Assembly (NCBI RefSeq): GCF_963855985.1
Contig: NC_087092.1
Location: 15,748,001-15,812,000 of the forward strand
Direction: 5' to 3'
Source of the DNA: Ostrinia nubilalis
Taxonomy: Eukaryota; Arthropoda; Insecta; Lepidoptera; Crambidae
Length of the DNA stretch: 64,000 nucleotides
Position numbers and translations under genes: made by a program. The notes under the pieces are model-generated. The model was not told where the DNA came from. It worked only from the letters and a program-made list of their open reading frames with translations, and searched no databases. Positions 53,301 through 64,000 of this stretch are shown in pieces; positions within the stretch are counted from its first letter, which is position 1; every line of letters starts with the position of its first letter.

Positions 53301-55064
53301 AGTTTGGTGTTAGAATAAAATAATGTTTTAGAATTTCATAGTTATAAAAATTTTCTTTACTTTCAGACAAGAAAGAATAGAAGCAAGCAAACTAAAGGAA
53401 ACGCAAGTAAAAGTACGAACAAAGAATCTCCACGACGAAAAAGAATATAAAATTTACCTTCAAATCGTTTGTTATGGTTCGATTGTTGATTGTAAACATA
53501 ATAAAATAACGTAATAGCCCATTACTTTGTTTCTTTTCATACACGTTTACACAGCTAAGTATTTCGTGAATAATTTACCTACTTTTGTACCCTATTTACT
53601 TTTTTTTTACAGCCAAGACCAAAATGGAAGCCAGGCGCAGCAAACAAAATCCTAGTTAGAAGATACAGAGCAATGCGGGAAGGCATAGACATAATAGCAA
53701 AGAAAAAACGAGCTATGATGCAACGCAAGAAGAAAATAGAAATGAAACCAACTTTAGTCGTCAAGAAGCAAGGCGGCGAGTACACTGTACAGATGGAAGT
53801 CTTTAAAAAATACTCAAAAGAAAGATTAGTATTTCAATACCCCTATGATGAAAAGCCGCCTATTGTTTACACTATAGGAAAATCAGCGGAAGAGAAATTG
53901 AAAATACAGAAGCAAAAGGAAAGACGGGAGCGAAGGGAAACGAGGAGAAAGAGCAGATTACTGCAGTCGACATTCAGAGATAAGTGTCAAGAGATTTGCT
54001 TAAAAGCCTACAATCAAGCTATAGGTTTACTTCCACTCCCAAATCCGAATGATCCTGAGTGCCCGTGCCAAACTAAAGCCACTGAAAATCTTAGTCCTCC
54101 AATAGATTCCTGTTCTTGCTCTGACGAAGGTTCTGTGTCTAGTGAAGATACAGACGACGATGAGTGGACCATTGAATTCACTCCACCTGCAGCGCGATGG
54201 GATCAGAAAGCAAAACACCCACCCACTTTAGTAGAGAACGAGTGTCAATACAATTACTTAGATTACAAAGTAAAACTGTTAGACAAATACGGAAATCAAG
54301 TCCCGAGGTACTTCAAGGGCCCAGACGGGAAACAAGAATGCAGTGATTTAGGAGGATTTTGGAGCCCAGACAAGGTCTGGATGGAAATCAATAAAGACGG
54401 TTACATAGGGCCTGATAACCGTTGGGTGCCAATGAACTTCATAGGACCGGATGGGATGTTCTATTCTGCTGAAGAGGGTTCTTTCGCTGACGCTTCTGGT
54501 CAGTTGTTAAAAATTGGCATTGATGGATATATCGACAAAGACGGTAAATGGGCATGGTACTCTAAGAGAAAAGGTGCTAAGAGTACTAAATCCACGATGT
54601 CAGGTTCGACTAAAACAGAGAAATCTCCAAAGCGAGATTCACCTCGAGACAAACCTGATGCCAAGGGCAAAGCGCCTTCTCCTGTGATGAAAGGAAAAGG
54701 ACCTGATAAGAAGGCTCAAGGCACAGAGAGCAAAAAGGGCTCTCCTAAAACTACATTTGGAAAAGGAGGCAAAAACGCAGTAGTGATGAGTGTTATGAAT
54801 TATGACAATAGATTGCCTACAATGAAGAGTTACAACGAGCGACCCCGATATATGGATCCAAGGAAAATAGCCAAATACCGTGAGATAATGAAGGGCCTCC
54901 AGATGTATGATGACCTCTATGAATTTAGGCCTCCTATAAAAACGAATAGAGCCTCTAACACTCCCAGTAAGAAAATATCGCCGTTTACAATGGACAGGCA
55001 TAATACAGTGACGATGGTTGCTGCTCAATCTTATATCAGAAGTAATAATTCTACTGCTTCATAA
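50323..55064 (+). CDS. Cys-rich insect protein, family member 1 (possibly DUF4776/DUF4770 type)
   Basis: Exons 50323-52636, 52842-52945 and 53613-55064 join in phase to 1289 residues. Start ATG 50323 (MAVTNAMFLFEVV) matches the start of the neighbour at 56397. Residues 1-210 look like a beta-rich, C2-like domain, broken by a Pro/Lys-rich insert (about 50-90). The middle has three similar units, GPCGRPDCRIARDM, GPCGSKDCNLAEKI and NPCCVKSCDIAERV, then a CYCDCVCTF...CAVCGGYE cluster suited to metal binding. The middle exon encodes KNMGWNWNAEDIPGMK. The last exon holds a basic WKPGAANK start, a CxC-rich acidic stretch, then aromatic/Gly repeats (GFWSPDKVWMEINKDGYIGP). Function unknown; the DUF names are from memory. 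The first donor, GTGCGT, is weak. Confidence 0.8.
53367..53450 (+). CDS. Possible alternative last exon of family member 1
   Basis: After a good acceptor (TTCTTTACTTTCAG) an in-phase frame of 27 codons, very basic (TRKNRSKQ...SPRRKRI), ends at TAA 53448-53450. An AATAAA-type signal lies about 50 bp further on. Splicing from the exon ending at 52945 would give a short isoform with a basic tail instead of the large third exon. This use is inferred. Confidence 0.45.
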   Translation, partial: TRKNRSKQTKGNASKSTNKESPRRKRI

Positions 55065-55637
55065 ACTAAGTTATTTTAAAAAAAATTGTTTGGTAAATGT
55101 TCTGTATCTTTTTCAAATTTAATAAATTATTGAATTTCAGTAACAAACACGATATTTTTTTGAATGGATAAAGTATTCCTTGCGTAGTTTATTGAAGATC
55201 GTAACGTGATGTAAATCCTATATTTAAATACCTCAGGCACTGACTTAATTAAGCGCTAGATATTGGCTCCGTGCACGATTACAGCGCCAACTAGCGTCCA
55301 CAACTTTGTGGGCTCTGTCACATTGACATTTAGGTCGTATATTTGTGAAAAAATATCGAAATGAAAAAATAACAAATATTTTCAACTAATAAATTGTTGT
55401 GATACCACGATTTGGGTGGAAAAAAGGTTTTGAAATCATTTTGGTCATTCAAATCAAATGAGGTAAGTCCAAAAAGTGTGTTTAATTTTGATTGTGTCAG
55501 GGTTTGTTTACTTCATTTATAGTTGTAGTTTTACAGTAAAACAAAAAGAAAAAGCTACTTTAACGGTTTCATTATATAACAGTAAATATATTTAAATGTT
55601 TCTGTATCGCTAGTAATAAATTAAATATCGTTTTCAG
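55065..55637. other. Intergenic between family members 1 and 2
   Basis: AATAAA near 55120 probably ends transcript 1. A GTAAGT donor at 55463 and a TTTTCAG acceptor at 55637 could bound a short intron of a separate small transcript. Confidence 0.35.
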
Positions 55638-55867
55638 ATCGAAATGAGTATCGTTTTGAAGACCGGGTTTGTGAGAGTTACAATATCAAATTCCAACCAC
55701 AAACCGTATTTAAAGGAAAGTTGTTGGTATTGGCTGGACAAGTCCGAGATGTAGAAGAATTAAGAACAAAACAAGGGCAGAGTTCAATAATTCACGCTCT
55801 CATCATAAGGCAAACATCTGTGCACAACAACTACTGTGACTCATTTTTGTACTACCACGTTGTATAG
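55638..55867 (+). pseudogene. Possible ubiquitin-like domain fragment
   Basis: From 55640 a frame without ATG runs 75 codons to TAG 55865-55867 and contains FKGKLLVLAGQVRDVEEL then QGQSSIIHALI, a pattern reminiscent of the ubiquitin-like fold end (AGK..., GQQSIIH) of Parkin-type proteins. The exon-like 5' border has an acceptor, but the upstream frame is closed by a TGA at the donor. In another frame an ATG at 55644 gives only 36 codons. Fragment or pseudogene is likeliest; the family call is weak. Confidence 0.3.
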
Positions 55868-56396
55868 TCCAGTTATTTCCAAATTGTAAACGGCTATTAA
55901 ACCAACCCTATCGAAATACAGTCCACTCTTTTATTTAAGTTCCCAGTAGGACCCTTTTCATGCGATTAATTAATGATATTAAAATGTATTATGTAGAATC
56001 GCTTTGCCATTGACAGATACATCTGATGACAGAGCTAACATTATTTCTACTTTTGACCACCATGAGCGCTGCGATAGATTATGTCCCCCCCACCTAGTAC
56101 TTCGCACCCAGCGAATAGCAGGTTATTCTGTAATCATGACTGATGTCCAAAGATTTTTCATAAAATGTAAAACCTCTTTTAAACATGCTTTTTTGTAATT
56201 TGATCATGGCCGTATAGAGTTTGAATTGTGACGTAGAAAAAAAATTATAAATAGTTACATCATTTTTGGCAACACGGAAAATTCAAAGTTATTTTTTAGT
56301 ATTTTCTTTAAAATTTCTAAATTGAGGTGCAAATTATGTAATTTTTAAAGCAAATAAATAATTTACATCCATTAATAATAACATAATCGATTGAAA
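55868..56396. other. Upstream region of family member 2
   Basis: AT-rich, with no second gene seen. It presumably holds the promoter of the gene starting at 56397. Confidence 0.4.
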
Positions 56397-59300
56397 ATGT
56401 CTCTTTCGGATTCCATGTTTTTGTTTGAAATAGTGGTAGAGGAAATCAAGAGCCTCATTAATTGCCAGGAATTTAATATTACAAGTCAATTCGCCGATTT
56501 ATTCTCACTTAACTTAAAAGATCCCAATGAATTGGCGGTGGCGGTTCCAAAACGCAACCGGAAAAAGGTTAAACGAAAATCGAAGGTAAGAGACAGTAAG
56601 ATCAAAGTTATAAAGGCGCCAGCACCGTCTGTGGAACCTAAAATAAAAATTGGCCAGTCCATATTAATTGCTAACAATGTGGACTCACTCAAAATGAATA
56701 TGCAAACATATCCTTTGCAACTTACACTTTGGAGTAAAGACGACCCTCAGCTCGTAATGGGTTCCACGAGTATTCCTTGGAGCACACCTTACATTGCCTA
56801 CCTTAATGACATAATCAAAAATCGGGATGTTACTCCAGTAACAGTGGAAGGGACATACAATGTATTTGATGAGCTATCTTCGAGACGTATGGCAACTTTA
56901 CAAATGAGCATCAAATTAAGCTGCCTGAAAGATAAAGTAACCACACAGTTCAGATCGCTTTCCGAAGATGATCCACAAACATTTATGTATACAGGGTTCA
57001 ATTCTAAGCCCACGACTATTTTGAGTACGATCAAAGATAAGCAAGTAGCCAAAAAAGATAATGCATTGCAAGTTGACAATGCTGACCCAGGCACTATTAA
57101 AACTATATATTCCGGGGGCAAGAGGAAGTATAAAAGATCAAGTAAAGATAAAAATAAAAGTTCTAAAGCAACAACTAAAACAATGCACTCTGCCACGATT
57201 CAACCGAAGAAATTGAAAACAAATTTGAATCGATCCACTGAAACCGCTGAACCAGAGCCTCCACCAGAGCGGGTAGAGCCCAGTGTGAAAGAACCTGATC
57301 AATCAATTACTCAAATAAAAGAAAAGATTGTAGACTTGGTAAAAAGCGATACTGATTTAGAAGTTGAAAAACCAGTAGCACTGATAAAGTCAAAATCGTA
57401 TGCATCATTGGAATATGAAAATCATTTGAATACTTTAGATTACATCTTCGGCGACCGTAGAGGTCCTTTTGGAAATCAAGTATACTGCGTGGGATATTTT
57501 ACTGTTCAAAAGGACACTCCATCTAAACAATCGATCAAAGATACTAAAAGTTCAGATAAGTCAGAAGAAGTGAAGGAGAAGTTTAAATTCAGACTCTGTG
57601 ACAGTGAATGCCCGAGCAAAAAAGCGACAAGCGGGTCGCGTTCTCTAAGTCATTGTTCTATAGACTTGCCACAAGAAGCAGCGAACCTCATCAGTGTTAC
57701 AAAGTGTGACCATGTGGAATGCGACGTGAAGAAACACAGGGAACTCCCACCCCCACCTGATGATCGGATTTTGATTGACATGTCTGGTCTCAAAGGAGAA
57801 TGCTGCAATGTTACTGAAAAGATAGAAGAAGTAGTCGGAGGTATGACTGCAAAAATGAAAGTTGGTAACGACCCTTGTTACTGTTCTTGCGAATGTACTT
57901 TTGGGTTTACAAAGAAGACAACCTACTGTAAGATTTGTGGAGGCTACGAGTTATCCGGAGATGAATTATCACGAAGGCCTGGGCATGATATGCCATTCCC
58001 TTGTCCAATTTTTCATAAACTTGTAGACAAAAAGTTTAAGTCATTTAGTGCTTCTGGCAGTGATAGCAGGAGAAACCTAAAGGGTGGAAAGAAATCAGTA
58101 GTTGACAAAAGCGGTGAATCCGAAAAAGATGGTAAAAAAGGGAAAAAGAAAAAGAAGGATGACAGATTTAAGTTTAATTATGGTTATCAAGGTATACGTA
58201 CGTATTTAAGCATTTTTTTAATATTTTTTTAAAGATTCATCATAAATAAATAAGATGATGATGGAATCACATTACTTATAATTATACTGACCTTACTTTT
58301 CAGCGCCTCAAATTGGACACAGTCAATGCGCTATGCCTTGTACAGGCACGTTAGGCAATGTGCCTAAGCATATGGGTTGGCTTTGGACGGCGGAAGATGT
58401 TCCTGGTATGAAGGTAAGATAAATTCAATTGTAAATGATAAATCATTGGAAACAGGTTTTCAGTATTTTTTTTGTTTATTTCTTTATTTTATTTTTTTAG
58501 TTTCGACCTAACTGGAAACCTGGAGCAACAAATAAATTTGTTGTACGCTTACTCAGAATGGCTAAAAATCCTGGCGAAGTTATAGCCAAGAAACGAAAGA
58601 AGGATCAAGGGAAGAAACGTCCGCTCAAGAGGCCACTTCTGATTGTACAAAAGAAGGAAGGCGAGTACACAGTTACGATGGAGACAATGAAAGCGTACTC
58701 TAAACCAAGAGCTCTTAACCAACACCCATACGAAGACAAACCTGTTGTCACGTACACTATCGGTAGAAGCGATGAAGAGAACCGTGAACGAAGACTGAAA
58801 AAGGAACGTGCCCAAAGACGCCTGGAAAGAGCACAGCGCGATTTCATTCAAAGCGCTTTCAAAGACATGTGTCAAGATATTTGCCTCAAAACTTACCAGC
58901 AAGCACTTGGCATATTACCTGATACAGAAGATCCAGAATGCACGTGCTACCCGGCAGAACCTGGGCCAGATAGAACTAACTTGGACGTTTCGTGTTCATG
59001 TTCAGAAGATTCTGCTTCTCTAGGCTCTGATACAGATTCCGATGAATGGATAGTAGAATTTACTCCACCAAATGCGTTATTCGATCCTACGTATAAGGGT
59101 AAAAAAGTATTAAAAGTCGATAATGGTACTCAATACACTTACCTAGATTACAGAGTCAAATTAACCGATAGATTTGGAAACCCTGTGCCAAGATTCTTTA
59201 AAGGGCCAGATGGAAAGCAGCAATGCAGTGATTTGGGAGGATTCTGGAGCCCTGACCGTAAATGGTTAGAAATCAACGTTGACGGTTACATAGCTCCGGA

Positions 59301-60063
59301 CAATCGGTGGGCTCCCAATTCTTTCATCGGCCCGAGCGGCGAACAGGTTGACGCAGAAACAGGGAAATTCCAAGCTACCAATCTGAAATGGTTAGTCGTT
59401 GGAATTGACGGTTATGTCGACGGCCAAGGAAAATGGAAATTCTACCCAAAACCTAGAGCATCTCCACCTCAGAAGCAGCCTCGCACACCCGGTAAAAAGG
59501 GTGGTAAAAAAGGTGATGATAAAAAGAAACAACCGGAGATAAAACCATCCGTTGCCACCTGGAGTTGTTTCGGCGATGCTTCTCCTAAGGATTTGGGTAA
59601 GATGGGTATAATGGGCCATGGTTTAGATAGAAAGCTGTTGTTGTCTACACTGCAGCAAATGTTAGCGCGCGGGGAAGACGTCACAATTCCTCAGCCCTCA
59701 GTTGTTCCAAGACGGCCCGAGTCAAAGAAAGGAAGGAAACCTCGAGCACACAGAGGCGAAGCTTACGATCCTTGGAATTATTTTGCGGAACGGACGAAGT
59801 GTAGGCACCCTGTGCCATCTGAAAAAGGAATAGTGGCGGTGGATGCTCACGGCAATAAGACTTATTTCAGGTTGAAGAATTATAGAAATACAAGGCCGAA
59901 AGACAGGTTAGCGGACTTGAATAAGCAGGGTATCAGTTTGAGTTCATTCCACCTGCCGTGCTTCCACTCGTTCATCAACAGCGAGATCATGAAACAGCAG
60001 CAGCGGGAGCGATTCAACGTGCTCGCAGCCAGAGGCAAAAGTGTCGCCACCCAAGCCAACTAG
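56397..60063 (+). CDS. Cys-rich insect protein, family member 2 (possibly DUF4776/DUF4770 type)
   Basis: Exons 56397-58191, 58304-58413 and 58501-60063 join to 1155 residues. Same intron positions and phases (1, then 0) as the gene at 50323, so a tandem duplicate. The N-terminal domain (SDSMFLFEIVVEEIKSL) and the CYCSCECTF...CKICGGYE cluster are conserved. The units GPCGxxDCxxA of member 1 are largely lost, with one relic (GECCNVTEKIEEVV), leaving a Lys/Ser-rich middle. The short second exon ends GWLWTAEDVPGMK. The third exon begins FRPNWKPGATNK and has the Asp/Ser acidic stretch and the GFWSPDRKWLEINVDGYIAP repeats. Very Lys-rich overall. Male-germline or flagellar roles are conceivable but not shown here. 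Confidence 0.82.
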
Positions 60064-60377
60064 CCTGATGCTGTGTCCAAAAGATATTTATTTTTGGTGT
60101 AGTTCGAATTGTGGTGTAAGGTTTTAGAGATAGGATCTTAAGTGCAAGTGACATTTGGTAACGTGCTAAGTTAAATTTCGTAACGTTTTGGTTTCTGTAA
60201 GTGTAACGACTAACGATATTAAAAATATTGTGACTTTAACCGATTTTTTATAATTTCCTATCATTTTCAGAATAGTTTCTTTATTGTTTGATGAATGAAG
60301 TAAGTTTTTTTTTTATTTTGTTAACTCGTTTAATATGATACCTTCTAAATATCGTATTAAAATGAGATTATTTACAG

Positions 60378-60947
60378 GAGGTGGCCAGAGGATGGCGACC
60401 GGGTGCCATATCAAAGCGGTTGCTACGTAAACTGAAAAGGATAAAGATGGCTAGGTCAACCGTGGCACTGAATAAGCCTTCAAAGAAAGCGAAGAAACGA
60501 ACAGAAACCAAACCTACATTGGTCATTTGCAAAGTCAACGGTGAATACATAGTCCAAATGCAAGCCTCACCAGAGAACAGTGAGGGGAACCAGGAGCAGT
60601 GTACTCCGCTTGTGTACAGAATAGCTAAGGCAAATAATAAAGAGAAGTTGTCCAAGCTGGAAAGGAAAAAGAGACGGTTGATACAGAAAGCTGTCGATGA
60701 GGTCTGGAAGGATCCCTACCACCCTGAGGTTTGCGAGAGAACTTGTCTAAGGGCTTATAAGCAAGCAGTGGGTTTGTCGCCATATGACCCTAATAACCCC
60801 GCCTGCACGTGCAGCGACTTCGAAGGAGAGGAGCCAGAGGCATATTCCAGCTGCTCGTGTGAGGATGACGGCGTGAGTTCCAACTGCAGCTCTATGGAGG
60901 TCGATTGGGAGATACACTTTACGCCTCCGAGTGCTTGTCAGTCTTGA
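60378..60947 (+). CDS. Third-exon paralogue, truncated (alternative last exon or partial gene)
   Basis: After a TTTACAG acceptor, 189 codons in phase 0 match the first part of the third exons of the two genes upstream: GWRPGAISKRLLRKL, then a basic helix, CERTCLRAYKQAVGLSPYDP, a CxC acidic stretch and WEIHFTPPSA. The stop at 60945-60947 comes right where the others continue into the aromatic/Gly repeats. No first or second exon precedes it in the 314 bp after the 60063 stop. It may therefore be spliced from the exon ending 58413 (phase fits), or be a relic of a partial duplication. AATAAA lies about 40 bp after the stop. Confidence 0.65.
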   Translation, partial: EVARGWRPGAISKRLLRKLKRIKMARSTVALNKPSKKAKKRTETKPTLVICKVNGEYIVQMQASPENSEGNQEQCTPLVYRIAKANNKEKLSKLERKKRRLIQKAVDEVWKDPYHPEVCERTCLRAYKQAVGLSPYDPNNPACTCSDFEGEEPEAYSSCSCEDDGVSSNCSSMEVDWEIHFTPPSACQS

Positions 60948-61228
60948 TGATTGTTTTATTTTGTACCTATGTGAGTTTGAATTTTGAAAATAAAGATTGT
61001 GATGTGTAAAAGGTGTTGTATTACTTTGCTACGGCAGGTATAGGACTGATTATTTTTCCTTCCGCTGCTTTGACACACACAATACACTGGACACCTTCAT
61101 ATTGGATCAAATTACTAATAACTTTCGTATCTCCCGAAAGCATTAGTTCTTTTCCCTTCTAATATCTTCTATTTCCGATCGTCATAGATAAGTAGGTTTT
61201 CCAGAAAAGAAACACACTGTAAATTCAA

Positions 61229-61422
61229 CTAACTTTTTTTATGAGCGAGTAACACATTATTTAACATGTCCCATATAACTAACGAGAGGGTCGTGTGAGG
61301 TGCTATCCTCAGGTAGAGAGGTCCCAGCCCTTTGTACATGCCGTGGAGACCTTCAGTCTTGTATATTTTGTTGAGGCAGTCCAGGACGCCTTTGTAGAGT
61401 CGTTTGCCACTTGCTTCGGAGG
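61229..61422 (-). CDS. Mitochondrial carrier, SLC25A34/35-like (third copy), last exon
   Basis: 194-bp exon on minus, the same length as the last exon of the first carrier gene. It has a good acceptor (TTATTTTCAG at 61423-61432) and stop TAG at 61231-61229. It encodes GKRLYKGVLDCLNKIYKTEG and the ending YLRIAPHTTLSLVIWDML. The upstream exons lie beyond the right edge or in the unread part to 64000, where I find none. It shows the carrier cluster has at least three members in the same orientation. Confidence 0.88.
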
Positions 61423-61652
61423 CTGAAAATAAAAAAGAAAAAATATATTAAGATCGGAAAAAGATAGAATCTTTCAAAATATTGCTCAATTTCTAAGCGT
61501 AATAGTTATGTCCTAAAATTAAAAAAAAATCTGTTTCAAATGAACAAAAAAAAATAACACAACAAAAGACTGCAGAAATTAACTTTTTACTTACACAAAA
61601 CTTAACGATGATGATGATGGATGTGTAAATGATAAGTTTTTATAATAATACT

Positions 61653-61850
61653 ACTAGCTGACCCGGCGAACTTTGTTCCGCCTTAATGGCAATAAATAAG
61701 CAGACTTTTTTTTAATTTCGAACGGGATAAAAAGTATCTTATATGTCCTTCTCCTGGCTCTAAACTACCTCCCTGACAATTTTCAGCTAAATCGGTTCAG
61801 CCGTTCTTGAGTTATAAGCGAAGTAACTAACACGACTTTCTTTTATATAT
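61653..61850 (-). mobile_element. Helitron-like element (CTAGCTGACCCGGCGAAC type)
   Basis: ACTAGCTGACCCGGCGAAC is a very common lepidopteran repeat end. It continues with AAATCGGTTCAGCCGTTCTT and TTATATATAT. Non-coding; probably in the carrier gene's last intron. Confidence 0.7.
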
Positions 61851-62330
61851 ATGTTACGGTCAAAGTGATAAATGTGAAAATTATGAATAATCGCCGGTTA
61901 TTATGAATAATTACCGGCTGATTTGGTAAATGTGATTAATATGAGGTCATTTATGTGTGTATATATAACTAAATAGGCTTAGGGGTGGCCCAAGGGCCAC
62001 CCCCGCCGCACCTTAACCTATTTTTCACTTTAAATCAAAACCTTATGTTATAGGCATCATGGAAAAGTAATATTATGCAAGAAACATACCAAACTCATTA
62101 TGCCAAATTATATTAATATATGATATCAAAACGTTCAAAAGTTTGGCTGTACACAAGCACGTACACAAGATGTTGTTTTATTTTATGAAATTTGTTAGTA
62201 CTAAGGTTGAATTATTAAATAATCACTGTTAAATGTGATTAATTTATCACTTTTACCGCGACTGTCGGTAATTATTCATAATAACCGGTTATTATTAATA
62301 ATTTTCAATTTATCACATTAACCGTAACAT
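61851..62330. mobile_element. TIR element with ATGTTACGGT ends
   Basis: ATGTTACGGT at 61851 and ACCGTAACAT ending 62330, with the symmetry continuing (GTGATAAA.GTGAAAATTAT) for about 50 bp. A GGGTGGCCC palindrome lies inside near 61983. It appears to split the AT-rich end of the preceding Helitron-like element. Confidence 0.75.
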
Positions 62331-62371
62331 ATATATAGATGAAGGAAAGGAATGAACGAGATGAAGAATTA

Positions 62372-62678
62372 CAGGATGTCCAGAAAGGCATGGAACAACC
62401 AAAATGGAAAACAGGCCATGTTATCTAAAATTTGAAAAAATCTAAAAATAATACATTTGCCTGACCATGACATTACTTTATTAATATAGTTCCAAAATAC
62501 TGAACTGTCCTATGCATGACATTGACAGTGGGGCGCCACGGTCAATACCGGATCGCTGGTTCCGATTTTTGCCATGTTGGAAACCATATAGTTGAACGAT
62601 GGTAGCGCCCCCCTGTCATTGAGTTTGGTGGGACAGTTCAGCGTGGGTCATCTATAGCAGACTTTCCGTGACTTCCTG
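62372..62678. mobile_element. Mariner-type MITE, TA target duplication
   Basis: Imperfect ends CAGGATGTCCAGAAAG and CTTTCCGTGACTTCCTG with TA outside (62370-62371 and 62679-62680). The interior segment GTTTGGTGGGACAGTTCAG is shared with 12860-12880. Confidence 0.65.
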
Positions 62679-62680
62679 TA

Positions 62681-64000
62681 TCTACCCATAAATATTAGTA
62701 ACAAGCATATAATATGGAATGTATTAAAAACCCAAAGAAAAGGAGTCCCATTCTTATTAATATTTCAAGATCGAACGAACAAAATATTTTCCGAACAAAA
62801 CCCACTGGAAAGCAGTGACCGTGGGTAGGAACACAAGGAACACAAATCAAAGAAAGCAAGTGACCGTGGAAAGGCAGACAAACACCATAGATAAGCGATA
62901 AATAACAGACAATATTGACAAAAGCGTGTAGAAAATTAAAGGCAAAGCTGTTTCATTTAAATCGTGGTTTTTCGATTCGGCTATACAATCATTTCAGAAA
63001 TGAAAAGAAAAAGAGAAAAAGAAATCAAGGTCAAAAATTGCATCTATGAAAATTAATTTTGTAAATGATAAGGAAATCGATAACAATTTTAAAACGGAGG
63101 CTATCTCTATTTCCGGTTTTTCATAGAGATAAATCATCGATAAATAGGTATTAAGGTAAGTGCCCCCTACTTCGGTATATTAAGGCTCTGACGACTTTAA
63201 CATTTTATTTAAAAATAACCAAGCATGATATCAGTATGAAAGCTTTTGTATGCTAAACTTTGGTCTTTTGACAGTAAGTTAATACATAATTTATAGTTAT
63301 ATAGTTTGAACTTTTTTTTATATTAATTGTTCTGCGGACCTGTTGTTTGGATCCTGTTTCGTGACAAAATTTTGCTCTGTTTCTAAGTTCGTGAACTCAT
63401 GTCCCCTATTTCGGGATAAGGTTTTATGCATACAGTTAGGATATTTTAATAATGAGTAAGGGTTTAATAAATTTAAAAACGATAATAAAAATTTACAATA
63501 AAATAATTATGTGAAATTGACGATATTACTTACCTGAAATATTCATAAGAAATAATGTGTCTAGTAAAATATTTTGATTTGTTAATTCTAACAATATGTG
63601 AAAATATTTATATAACCATTAGAAATATAGAGGGGGGGGACTTAACCCCCCCCCCCCTCGTACCCATAAAATTTGTATTGTTATTTCTAGCGATATAATA
63701 ATAATAATAATAAATACACTTTATTGTACACCAAAGATAAGAACAGAAAGAAAAGGAACACACAAGGTACAACTAGGCGGTCTTATATCTGAAAATTAAC
63801 CATTAAAACCATTAGAAATGGGGGGGGTACCCTTCGTACCCATACAATTTTGATTTGTAACCCCCCCCCCCCCCTTCTCCCCATAATCCCACCCCTGGAG
63901 CTGTTTCAAGTGAGGGTAGCGCCCCCCCCCCCCTGAAAATAACCCCAGATACGCCAATGACTCATAATAAAAGTAAGTAATTAATTAATTTCTTAGGTAG
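62681..64000. other. Right-edge non-coding stretch with homopolymer and (TAA)n tracts
   Basis: No exon found. G-runs and C-runs occur at about 63630-63657, 63818-63826, 63860-63874 and 63922-63933. (TAA)n at 63696-63712 is followed by ATACACTTTATTGTACACCA, the reverse of a LINE 3' end. The rest is unassigned and may be intron of the third carrier. Confidence 0.45.

Overview
The window looks like a lepidopteran (moth or butterfly) chromosome segment. The genes are split by introns with GT/AG borders. The space between and inside genes is packed with transposons typical of Lepidoptera: small Helitron-like elements ending in CTAGT, RTE-like fragments with GATGAT or GAAC tails, R1, CR1 and Jockey non-LTR retrotransposons, and many terminal-inverted-repeat (TIR) elements. 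I saw no bacterial operon, CRISPR array, rRNA or tRNA. All family names come from recognition by eye; no database was searched.

Layout. Bases 3879-13845 (+) hold the last nine coding exons of an SLC2/GLUT-type sugar transporter whose 5' exons lie left of the window. Its introns are full of mobile elements and of copies of its own exon ends. Bases 13846-33000 are an intergenic transposon field. It contains a 5'-truncated R1 element, a 1.0 kb palindromic element inserted at TTAA whose empty site is visible elsewhere in the window, and a full-length 5.6 kb Jockey-type element with two intact ORFs joined by a TAATG stop/start.

Bases 33371-61422 hold two interleaved gene families. On the minus strand are three SLC25A34/35-like mitochondrial carrier genes (33371-36613 complete, 46577-49194 complete, and the last exon of a third at 61229-61422). 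On the plus strand are two complete genes and one extra terminal exon of a Cys-rich, Lys-rich insect protein family (50323-55064, 56397-60063, 60378-60947). Between the first two carriers sit an RTE-derived insertion, a pogo-like element and a BEL/Pao element with apparently identical 553-bp LTRs that keeps gag and protease but lacks reverse transcriptase and integrase.

The most unusual signal is a repeated pattern: the 3' end of a coding exon plus its splice donor has been copied into the intron downstream. This happens with seven intact copies in one transporter intron, two in another, and one in a carrier gene. The copies of the transporter exon keep exactly 31 codons, and nearly all base changes are synonymous although no splice acceptor is visible.
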